64,000 nucleotides of DNA from Bacillota bacterium (lineage in GTDB: Bacteria > Bacillota > Clostridia > Lachnospirales > Lachnospiraceae), in assembly GCA_023386315.1 (NCBI GenBank), contig JAEWJZ010000017.1, positions 62,001-126,000 of the forward strand, read 5' to 3'. The number at the start of each line of letters is the position of its first letter. The stretch's first letter is position 1. A model generated the notes under the pieces. That model was not told the origin of the DNA. It made no database searches and saw only the letters and a program-made list of their open reading frames with translations. Positions 57,486 to 64,000 of the stretch are shown piece after piece. A program made the position numbers and the translations under genes.

Positions 57486-57917
57486 ATGTCAGATTTAATG
57501 AATAACAGAGCTGAGGAAGCTCTCAAAAAACACGCAAACGGTTATAATTGTGCACAGGCTGTTTCCTGCGTTTTCTGTGATAAAACCGGAGTGGATGAAG
57601 AGACCATGTTCCGTTTTACGGAAGGTATGGGACTTGGAATGGGAGGAATGGAAGGCACATGCGGAGCCATCGGTGCTGCTGCGGTTTTATCCGGCTTAAA
57701 AAACAGTACGGTCAAGCTTGATAAGCCAGACTCCAAGAGAGCATCTTATGAAGCTTCCAGAGCATGTCTTGAAAGCTTTAAAGAACAGAACGGAAGTGTT
57801 GTGTGTAAAGATTTAAAAGGTGCTGAGACCGGCAATGTCCTGCGGTCCTGCAATGACTGTATCGCAGATGCGGTGAAAATTATTGAGCAGAAGTTATTTT
57901 CAGAAGAATCGGAATAA
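57486..57917 (+). CDS. C-GCAxxG-C-C family protein
   Basis: A 143-residue cytoplasmic protein. The defining cysteines are visible: NGYNCAQAVSCVFCDKTG (Cys at about 21-22), GMEGTCGAIGAAAVL (the GCAxxG-like block), SRACLESFKEQNGSVVCKDLKG and a C-terminal SCNDCIADAVKII. The family has a redox-active or metal-binding character and is frequent in anaerobic Firmicutes, where it is often found next to molybdoenzymes or transporters. No function is proven. The start follows CATCAGGAGGAATGACAC. The last codons form half of a terminator shared with the convergent GH30 gene. Confidence 0.85.
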   Translation: MSDLMNNRAEEALKKHANGYNCAQAVSCVFCDKTGVDEETMFRFTEGMGLGMGGMEGTCGAIGAAAVLSGLKNSTVKLDKPDSKRASYEASRACLESFKEQNGSVVCKDLKGAETGNVLRSCNDCIADAVKIIEQKLFSEESE

Positions 57918-57931
57918 AAATCCGATTCTTC
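57903..57931. terminator. Bidirectional terminator overlapping two gene ends
   Basis: GAAGAATCGG (57903-57912) and CCGATTCTTC (57922-57931) form a 10-bp perfect stem with a nine-base loop that includes the stop of the C-GCAxxG-C-C gene. It abuts the stop of the convergent GH30 gene. Confidence 0.7.
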
Positions 57932-59268
57932 TATTCTTTGATCAGTGCGGTTGTAATGGACGAAGCTTTTGCCATACATTTCACCAGTATCCCTGATATA
58001 CGGAGCACATAAGGAAGATCACTGCTGCTTCTGTTTAAAATAATCACTGCAATGGACCGGTCCGGATTTTCCCAGGCGGTCACATCAAGCCGGGCTGTAT
58101 AACAGGTAGTGGCAATTCTGACAGCTCCCGGCTGGATAAAATGGGTAAAATGCCAGTAGTAACGCAGAACAAACCGCTCTTCCAGTTCATTTGTGCCTTC
58201 CTGATAAAGGAAAGGGGCATCGCAGTAATTTCCGGTATGATTGGGACCTCCTTTTTCGTCAAGGAGCACGTTCCAGTCATAAAATCCGCTCATTCCGTGA
58301 TTTAAATTGCCGATCATATCATGGGCCAGCCTTCCGGCATTGACGGACTGGTCTTCCTTTCCGAATTTGGAAAACTCCAGACAGCTTTCTGATAAGATCA
58401 GCTTTTTATCCGGAAATTTCTCCTGAATCAGAGACAGGGCATCAAAATGATCTCCGCTGTACCAGTGAAACGCCACACCTGCAACCAGCTCCTCCGTCTT
58501 ATCGCTCATCACTTCACAGGCACGTTCAAATGCCCGTTCCTTATTGTGATCCCATATAAAAATCTCTATATGGCTCAACTGATTTTTCTTCATCTCAGGC
58601 ACCAGAAAATCTCTGATAAAACGCTGTTCTTCCCCTGCAGAGTAAACACAGGAATCCCATGGCTGCACGGCTTTTGGCTCATTTTGTATGGAAAGTCTCT
58701 GAATCTCATAGCCTCTGTCTGTATATTCTTTGATATAACGGCATAAATATCTGGCCCAGCGGCTGTAATACTCTTTCTTTAAGAATCCACCTTCTTTCCG
58801 GTTAAAATTGGTTTTCATATAAGCGGGAGGTGACCAGGGGGAAAGCATTATGGGAAGTTTTCGTTTGCAGTATGCCTCTGCCCGGTCCAAAAGGGGCAGA
58901 AGATACTGTTCAACATCCTGAAAGCTGAAATGCTTCAATTCCTCATCTTCTTTATCATCATCTGCTGCATACATGTGGGTGGAAAAATCACAGCTGTCCA
59001 CCGGGATCCGTACCATACGGTAATTCATCTGTTCCGGTGAAAAGTACTGCCAAAGCATTGCATCCTGCTGTTCTTTGCTCATTTTTGCAAATACAAAACC
59101 AGCCGCATCGGTAAACGCGCCTCCAAACCCTTCCATCGTCTGATAACGCATATGCGGATAAAGATTAATGACCTCATTTTCCGTTCCGTCATCAGGAAGG
59201 AAATCACCTTCTATTTCTTCTCTTACAAGCTCTGTAACTCCAGAAGTCCGATACTGATGTATGTTCAA
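57931..59268 (-). CDS. Glycoside hydrolase family 30 protein, cytoplasmic
   Basis: A 445-residue glycosidase of the glucosylceramidase-like GH30 family, without signal peptide. The core starts QTMEGFGGAFTDAAGFVF (about residues 43-60). The acid/base is Glu197 in RLSIQNEPKAVQPWDSC, and the nucleophile is Glu294 in KLILSESCLEF, both at the ends of the expected strands. LPIMLSPWSPPAYMKTN and DWNVLLDEKGGPNH are also typical. The C-terminal 60 residues form the side beta-domain. GH30 enzymes cleave beta-glucosides, beta-xylosides or beta-1,6-glucans; which applies is unclear. It starts 18 bases after the permease stop, so it should hydrolyse the oligosaccharide brought in by the upstream transporter. 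Confidence 0.9.
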   Translation of the reverse strand: MNIHQYRTSGVTELVREEIEGDFLPDDGTENEVINLYPHMRYQTMEGFGGAFTDAAGFVFAKMSKEQQDAMLWQYFSPEQMNYRMVRIPVDSCDFSTHMYAADDDKEDEELKHFSFQDVEQYLLPLLDRAEAYCKRKLPIMLSPWSPPAYMKTNFNRKEGGFLKKEYYSRWARYLCRYIKEYTDRGYEIQRLSIQNEPKAVQPWDSCVYSAGEEQRFIRDFLVPEMKKNQLSHIEIFIWDHNKERAFERACEVMSDKTEELVAGVAFHWYSGDHFDALSLIQEKFPDKKLILSESCLEFSKFGKEDQSVNAGRLAHDMIGNLNHGMSGFYDWNVLLDEKGGPNHTGNYCDAPFLYQEGTNELEERFVLRYYWHFTHFIQPGAVRIATTCYTARLDVTAWENPDRSIAVIILNRSSSDLPYVLRISGILVKCMAKASSITTALIKE

Positions 59269-59285
59269 TGCGATACCTCCTCTTC

Positions 59286-60134
59286 TTATCCCTTGACTGC
59301 TCCAAGTGCTACCCCTTTTGTAATATGCTTATTTAAAATAATGTAAATGATTAAAGCCGGTGCTGCAGACAATGCCATTACTGCAAACTGAACTGCATAG
59401 TTGGAAGAATACTGCCCTGTAAATTCCAGAATGCAAAATGGAAGCGTCTTCCACTTCTTGCTGCTTAAATAGGTAATTGCAAGCATAAATTCATTCCAGT
59501 TATTTAAATAGGTCATAATTGAGACTGTGACAATGGATGATTTCATGAGCGGAAAGATAATGATGGTCAGAATCCGGTATATCCCACATCCATCAATTAA
59601 AGCAGCCTCCTCTAATTCCTTTGGAATCGAGCTCATAAAGCTGGTGGTGAGAAAGAAACCCTGAGGCAGGGAAAATGCAATATAGGGAATGAGCAGAGCC
59701 CATATGGTATCTGTAATTCCCAGCTTGTCATAGATCACGTAATTGGGAAGCAGTGTGGCGTGGACTGGAATCATCATACCCATAACCATAAGAATGGAGG
59801 CAGCATGTTTTAATTTCCATTCCATTCTGCTGCAGGCAAATGCTGCCATGATAGAGATGATCAGAACAAGTACCACTGCCAGAGTATTGATTAACAGGCT
59901 GTTTTTTAAATAGTGGAGAAAATTACCATTTGTAAAAGCTAAAAAATAATTCACCCACTGGATCTTTTTCGGCCATACCAGAATTCCATTTGTAAACAGC
60001 TCATTGCTGTTACAAAGGGAAAAGTCAATCAGCCAGATTAAAGGAAACATCTGTATACCGGCTATGATTGTCATAACCGCTATGGTCAGCACTCTTTTCG
60101 GATTATTACTGGTTGCTATCGCTGATTTATCCAT
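59286..60134 (-). CDS. Carbohydrate ABC transporter permease (MalG type)
   Basis: A 282-residue permease with six helices (first at about 15-37, VLTIAVMTIIAGIQMFPLIWLIDF). The EAA loop is EAALIDGCGIYRILTIIIFPL; the C-terminus is KHITKGVALGAVKG. It begins five bases after the MalF-type partner and 18 bases before the GH30 gene. Together with the binding protein upstream they form an importer whose cargo the GH30 enzyme presumably splits. The ATPase is not local. Confidence 0.92.
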   Translation of the reverse strand: MDKSAIATSNNPKRVLTIAVMTIIAGIQMFPLIWLIDFSLCNSNELFTNGILVWPKKIQWVNYFLAFTNGNFLHYLKNSLLINTLAVVLVLIISIMAAFACSRMEWKLKHAASILMVMGMMIPVHATLLPNYVIYDKLGITDTIWALLIPYIAFSLPQGFFLTTSFMSSIPKELEEAALIDGCGIYRILTIIIFPLMKSSIVTVSIMTYLNNWNEFMLAITYLSSKKWKTLPFCILEFTGQYSSNYAVQFAVMALSAAPALIIYIILNKHITKGVALGAVKG

Positions 60135-60139
60135 ATGTC

Positions 60140-61012
60140 CTATTCCCCTCTTTCTGCAAATATACGGTTTAATGCGACAGTCGAAATCAGGCAGATCAGA
60201 ATAAACATCACACTGATGGAATTGCCATAACCGTATTTATATGACTGAAAAGCCTGTTTGTATAAGTAGCTTGCCATAAACTGGGTCTCATTGCCGGGAC
60301 CTCCTGCTGTGAGCAGATATACGGTCTCCATCTGTTTTAAAGCTGCAATCACCGCCATGGTGACATTTACCTGAATTACCGGCTTCATTAAGGGGAGTGT
60401 AATATGAAAGAATATATCCCTTCCATTTGCCCCGTCAATGGAGGCCGCCTCGTACATAACCGGATCTATATTTTTGACTCCGGTATAATAAATCAGCATT
60501 CCCCAGCCAAATCCGTGCCAGATTAAAACCACCAGAACCGACCAGATTGCATTGCCGGAGCCTAACAGATTGAGCTGGCCAGTATATCCAAAGTTTTTTA
60601 ACACCTTTGCGACCAGGCCGAAGTTGGGATTATAGATAAATTTCCACAGGTATGCGATAACAGCAACGGAAATCACGTTTGGAATAAAGAAAATACAGCG
60701 AAACAGTCCTTCTGCCTTTCCCTGAAGTTTATCTAATTTAATGGCAGTCAGCATGGCAAGCGGATGCTGGATACAGATGAAGCCGATGGCTAAAAACAGG
60801 GAATTGCGAAGCGCTGTCCAGAATACGGAATCCTGAAACAGGGTTTTGTAGTTTTCCAGTCCGATGAAACTGCTTTCCCCGATTCCTGAGTAGTTGGTAA
60901 AACCATAATACACACTTAAAAGAATGGGCGCCAGAATGGCAGCAGTAAAAACAAAGAGCCCCGGAGCCATCAAAGAAAAGATGACTTTCTTATTGCTGTA
61001 TAATTTATGCAT
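60140..61012 (-). CDS. Carbohydrate ABC transporter permease (MalF type)
   Basis: A 290-residue permease. Its signature stretches are SLMAPGLFVFTAAILAPILLSVYYGFTNYSG at the N-terminus, FFIPNVISVAVIAYLWKFIYNPNFGL and the EAA loop EAASIDGANGRDIFFHITLPL. Six helices are visible. The start at 61012 follows GTGAGGAAAAAAAT. A hairpin (61042-61063) lies between the binding-protein gene and this one, so the permeases may be made at a lower level. The five-base gap to the MalG-type permease indicates a tightly coupled pair. Confidence 0.92.
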   Translation of the reverse strand: MHKLYSNKKVIFSLMAPGLFVFTAAILAPILLSVYYGFTNYSGIGESSFIGLENYKTLFQDSVFWTALRNSLFLAIGFICIQHPLAMLTAIKLDKLQGKAEGLFRCIFFIPNVISVAVIAYLWKFIYNPNFGLVAKVLKNFGYTGQLNLLGSGNAIWSVLVVLIWHGFGWGMLIYYTGVKNIDPVMYEAASIDGANGRDIFFHITLPLMKPVIQVNVTMAVIAALKQMETVYLLTAGGPGNETQFMASYLYKQAFQSYKYGYGNSISVMFILICLISTVALNRIFAERGE

Positions 61013-61041
61013 ATTTTTTTCCTCACTTTTTGTAAGACAAA

Positions 61042-61063
61042 GGGAGCTGTAGCTGCAGCTCCC
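61042..61063 (-). terminator. Intercistronic hairpin after the sugar-binding protein gene
   Basis: GGGAGCTG and CAGCTCCC pair around a six-base loop, in the 70-base gap between the binding protein and permease genes; the minus strand continues TTTGTCTTAC. It probably acts as a partial terminator or 3' stabiliser that raises the ratio of binding protein to permease. Confidence 0.5.
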
Positions 61064-61082
61064 CTATGTGAAAACCCAAGTT

Positions 61083-62444
61083 CTATTTCTTCATTGCGCC
61101 TGCCAGTTTATCAGTAAAATCCTTTGCTGTAAGCTGACCGATTGCAAATTCAACGGAGGCATCCTCACTGACTGTTTTATATTCATTGGTTCCCAGATCG
61201 TTAAATGTAACTCCGGAAATGCCTGATGCATGATTTACCTTATCCACAAATTCCAGCTGCAGTGCAGTTTCTTTCCCTGTTAAATACTGTGAGAAGTTCT
61301 GGGCTGACATACAAACTCCTTTTTCCCAGCAAAGCTTGGACCAGTTTTCAGGCTGGTACATATAATTTAACAGCTTGATTGCTTCTGCCTTTACCTTGGA
61401 ATTGGCTGTCACTGCATGACCGCCGCCATTCCATGCCGTAAGATCGGTTTTTGTGCCTTTTCCGCCTTCTACTGCCGGCATATTGAATACGCCGATGTTG
61501 TTTCTGATTTCTTCCGGAATATTTTCATTGGTTGCCATGGACATTTCCCAGCTTCCCATGTAATACATGGCAGCCTGGCCGTTGGTGAATAAATTCATGC
61601 TTGTTGCATAATCGGTTGTCTCAAAACCGGTCTGGAAAATGCCTGCATCAATGGATTTTTTCAGCTGATCCAGAGATTTTGTCCAGGCATCATTGGAATA
61701 ATCACCGGTCTTTACTGCCTCTCTGATTTCCTTGGAAGAAGAGCTTCCGTTATACTGCTGGTACAATGCGTTGATATAGATGGAAAGAGGCCATTTGTCG
61801 GAGCCATCCATAGATACCGGAATCACGCCGGCTGACTTAAATGTATTGACAGCTGCCAGTAAATCATCATAGGTTTCCGGAACCTTCACTCCAAATTTTT
61901 CAAACATGGACTTATTGTAATAAAATGCCATTACATCGGTATTTCTTGCAAGTCCATATAATTTTCCATCCTTGCTGAATCCGTCCAAAGCACCCTCGAT
62001 AAATCCATAATCCTTATAATCTGCAGGGTTTAACTCTGCCAGGAGACCGGCATCAATTACTTCATCAAGAAATGACGGCTGCCCCCAGGCGTTTACTAAA
62101 TCCGGCATGTCCGAGCCTGATGCATATGCTTTGAATTTGGTTTTATAACTTTCGTCATCCAGCGCTTCCACCTGGATTTTTACATTGGGATTCTTTTCCA
62201 TGTACTGGTCAAAAAGCATCTGCTCAATGAGTCCCTGGCCACTGGTACGGTCTGGTAAGTTGGAAAATACCTTGATTACCACATCGCCGCCTGCAGCCGC
62301 CTGACTGCTTTCCTTACCGCTGTCCTTACTGCTTTCCTGACCTGCCCTGGTTTCTTCTGTTTTTGTTTTACTGCTCCCGCAGCCTGCTAAAGCAATGGCA
62401 GCTGCTGCCGCGCATAACAACATCCCGATTTGTCTTTTTTTCAT
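61083..62444 (-). CDS. Sugar-binding lipoprotein of ABC transporter
   Basis: A 453-residue family 1 solute-binding protein. The start at 62444 (MKKRQIGMLLCAAAAAIALAGC) follows GGAGAGGGCT; a longer frame from 62516 lacks a site. The lipobox Cys is at 22 (LAGC), followed by a Ser/Glu/Lys linker. The fold signature is VIKVFSNLPDRTSGQGLIEQML ... NPNVKIQVEALDDESYKTKFKAY, with DMPDLVNAWGQPSFL and later FTNGQAAMYYMGSWEMSM. It begins the operon of binding protein, two permeases and GH30. A YesM-type kinase lies upstream on the same strand beyond a terminator, and its regulator presumably activates this operon. Confidence 0.92.
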   Translation of the reverse strand: MKKRQIGMLLCAAAAAIALAGCGSSKTKTEETRAGQESSKDSGKESSQAAAGGDVVIKVFSNLPDRTSGQGLIEQMLFDQYMEKNPNVKIQVEALDDESYKTKFKAYASGSDMPDLVNAWGQPSFLDEVIDAGLLAELNPADYKDYGFIEGALDGFSKDGKLYGLARNTDVMAFYYNKSMFEKFGVKVPETYDDLLAAVNTFKSAGVIPVSMDGSDKWPLSIYINALYQQYNGSSSSKEIREAVKTGDYSNDAWTKSLDQLKKSIDAGIFQTGFETTDYATSMNLFTNGQAAMYYMGSWEMSMATNENIPEEIRNNIGVFNMPAVEGGKGTKTDLTAWNGGGHAVTANSKVKAEAIKLLNYMYQPENWSKLCWEKGVCMSAQNFSQYLTGKETALQLEFVDKVNHASGISGVTFNDLGTNEYKTVSEDASVEFAIGQLTAKDFTDKLAGAMKK

Positions 62445-62642
62445 AGCCCTCTCCAATCTGCCGCCGTAAAGCGGCAAAAGATCTTTATAGTTGCCTGTAT
62501 TACCTTCATTCCCCATCAGCGCTGATTTCTGTTTATCATTATAGCAATTTAGATTTTAGGTTTATACATGTTAATTTAATGAAAATGTTTAAAATATTAA
62601 TCATATTTGTTATATTGCAATCATCAGGTCAGCGTGCAAAAA

Positions 62643-62674
62643 AGTCCGGGAAGCATTTTTATGCCTTCCGGACT
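62643..62674 (-). terminator. Terminator of the YesM-type kinase gene
   Basis: AGTCCGGAAGGCAT pairs with ATGCTTCCCGGACT on the minus strand with one bulge, followed by six Ts. It lies 11 bases after the kinase stop. The 240-base gap (62445-62684) also contains the AT-rich promoter region of the binding-protein gene; nothing else is recognised. Confidence 0.85.
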
Positions 62675-62684
62675 AAATGAATTT

Positions 62685-64000
62685 TTATTTTATATCGCTC
62701 TGTTCCTTTAAAACAGCCGGAATGTGTATGGTCATCCTGGTTCCGGCTCCCAGAACACTTTGTATCAGAAGACCATAATCCTTACCGTAAATCATCTGGA
62801 TTCTGCGATTGACATTGACGACACCAATGGAGGTATGTCCTCTCTTTTTCATGGAATAATCCTCCAGCAGAATCTGGGAGATGGCTTCCTCTGTCATTCC
62901 CACACCGTCGTCTTCCACCTGAATATATAAATCATCCTCCTCCAGCCAGGCTGCCACAACAATATGCCCTTTATCCAGTTTCTCTTCAATTCCATGAACG
63001 ATGGCATTTTCCAGAATGGGCTGTATTAAAAGCCGCGGAATATAAAGATCCATCAGGTTTTCATCGATTTTAATGACTGCCACCATCTTATCCTGGTAAC
63101 GGTAATTCTGAATAGCCAGATAGTCCTCTAAATTCTTAACCTCTTCCCGGATGCGGACAAATGATTTCTTTTCCAGGGAATAACGCATCATATTGCCCAG
63201 GGCTGCCACCATATCCCCGATATCGTCTGCATGGCGTATTCTTGCCATCCAGTTAATGGTGTCCAGAGTGTTATAGAGAAAATGAGGATTAATCTGCATC
63301 TGAAGGGATTTCATCTGGGCTTCCTGTTTCATTACCTTCTGCTCATAGACCGTATTGACCAGACTGTTCATATCGTTGACCATCTGATTGAAGGTATGGC
63401 TCAGCCGCCCGATCTCATCCTCAGAATTTACTTCGCAGTTGATATTAAAATCTCCCTGCCCGAAATTCTCCATTGCCTTTGTCAGCTCCCGCAGAGGTTT
63501 TGTCATATTCCTGGATACCAGGGCAGAAATGAGAGCCGCCATACAGGCCGTGATCACTGTGACCAGTATGACGATGTTCTTTAATCTGGTTACATCCCGC
63601 AGATAATAGTCTCTTGGTATGGCAAGCATCATATGCCAGCCATTTGAGATAGCGGCACTATTGTAAATGCTGTAATACTGATCTCCGATTTTCACATCCC
63701 GGTAGAAAGCTTCCTTCTCTCCAAAACAGTTAATATAAGGTTCTTTAAGCAATTCTCCGGAAAGAGCTTTTGAGCTGGCTGCCAGAACACGCCCCTCTTC
63801 ATTGACAAGAAAAACGTTTCCTGCCTGGGATAAATCGATATCAGATATAATGTCATATAAGCTTTTCTCGTTTACATCAAGAGCAACATACCCCAGAGAT
63901 TTTTTAGAGGGATAACCATACAGCTTTTTCATCAGGACAATATGTCCATTCCTTACTTCCCAGTACTGATTTTCATCCCGGATATATTCCCTGATATCAA
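62685..64000 (-). CDS. YesM-type sensor histidine kinase (partial, 5' end outside window)
   Basis: The frame is open from the stop at 62685 to base 64000, beyond the first internal ATG at 63932, so at least 438 codons are present and the true start lies outside. The visible part begins inside an external Cache-type sensor (SLYDIISDIDLSQAGNVFLVNEEGRVLAASSKAL ... YSIYNSAAISNGWHMMLAIPRDYYL). A helix (NIVILVTVITACMAALISALV), HAMP, the phosphorylated-histidine block QMQINPHFLYNTLDTINWMA and the ATP-binding domain (ENAIVHGIEEKLDKG, VEDDGVGMTEEAI, GVVNVNRRIQMIYG) follow. It probably senses an extracellular sugar and controls the adjacent ABC-GH30 operon through a response regulator that must be encoded to the right of the window. 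Confidence 0.9.
   Translation of the reverse strand, partial: DIREYIRDENQYWEVRNGHIVLMKKLYGYPSKKSLGYVALDVNEKSLYDIISDIDLSQAGNVFLVNEEGRVLAASSKALSGELLKEPYINCFGEKEAFYRDVKIGDQYYSIYNSAAISNGWHMMLAIPRDYYLRDVTRLKNIVILVTVITACMAALISALVSRNMTKPLRELTKAMENFGQGDFNINCEVNSEDEIGRLSHTFNQMVNDMNSLVNTVYEQKVMKQEAQMKSLQMQINPHFLYNTLDTINWMARIRHADDIGDMVAALGNMMRYSLEKKSFVRIREEVKNLEDYLAIQNYRYQDKMVAVIKIDENLMDLYIPRLLIQPILENAIVHGIEEKLDKGHIVVAAWLEEDDLYIQVEDDGVGMTEEAISQILLEDYSMKKRGHTSIGVVNVNRRIQMIYGKDYGLLIQSVLGAGTRMTIHIPAVLKEQSDIK

Overview
The window looks like part of the chromosome of a low-GC, Gram-positive anaerobe of the class Clostridia, most likely a saccharolytic Lachnospiraceae (Lacrimispora/Clostridium saccharolyticum-like). 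This is inferred from strong AGGAGG-type ribosome sites, several carbohydrate ABC transporters with lipoprotein binding proteins, YesM/YesN-type two-component systems, a C-GCAxxG-C-C protein, and a clustered C5 tetrapyrrole pathway with a CobA-HemD fusion. No rRNA, tRNA, CRISPR array or prophage is visible.

Layout. 1-2.6 kb: an edge-truncated FMN reductase divergent from a LysR regulator and a cytoplasmic-type ApbE flavin transferase. 2.6-5.4 kb: S51 peptidase, WYL regulator, ketopantoate-reductase-like enzyme. 5.4-10.9 kb: a frameshifted mupG (DUF871), the larB-larC-larE nickel-pincer cofactor genes, a GNAT, a 58-residue membrane protein and a DnaQ-like exonuclease with a zinc ribbon. 11-15.7 kb: sugar ABC transporter with a LacI regulator. 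15.8-21.2 kb: a membrane protein, a LytTR protein, an orphan TRAP binding protein and a YesMN-type two-component system. 21.3-28.5 kb: two chemotaxis receptors flanking azlCD and a PflX-like radical SAM protein.

28.6-36.9 kb: a probable rhamnogalacturonan-I island (GH112 phosphorylase, intracellular CE12 esterase, LplB/LplC/LipO-type ABC importer, divergent AraC regulator). 36.9-43.5 kb: ECF sigma factor with membrane anti-sigma-like partner, then a two-component system with an FtsX-type ABC transporter, resembling antimicrobial-peptide detoxification modules. 43.6-51.7 kb: FtsH and a flavodoxin-like protein, then hemA, the precorrin-2 dehydrogenase gene, hemC, cobA-hemD and hemL (no hemB). 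51.8-54.1 kb: a GNAT, then an IS3/IS150-type element inserted, with a 3-bp target duplication, into what appears to be a convergent type I toxin/antitoxin-RNA locus. 54.2-56.5 kb: polar amino-acid ABC transporter. 56.7-64 kb: YwaF-like membrane protein, C-GCAxxG-C-C protein, a GH30 glycosidase co-directional with a sugar ABC transporter, and an edge-truncated sensor kinase.

The main theme is oligosaccharide capture and intracellular breakdown: binding lipoprotein plus two permeases (the ATPase presumably encoded elsewhere), cytoplasmic glycosidase or phosphorylase, and a local regulator. The most unusual items are the IS-interrupted toxin/antitoxin RNA locus, the phosphorolytic rhamnogalacturonan island, the lar cluster (three-cysteine LarE, 27-histidine LarC, no larA nearby), the orphan TRAP binding protein next to a sensor kinase, and the heme cluster without hemB. 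Starts were corrected inside several longer reading frames using ribosome-binding sites. All functional calls are from reading motifs by eye, without database searches.
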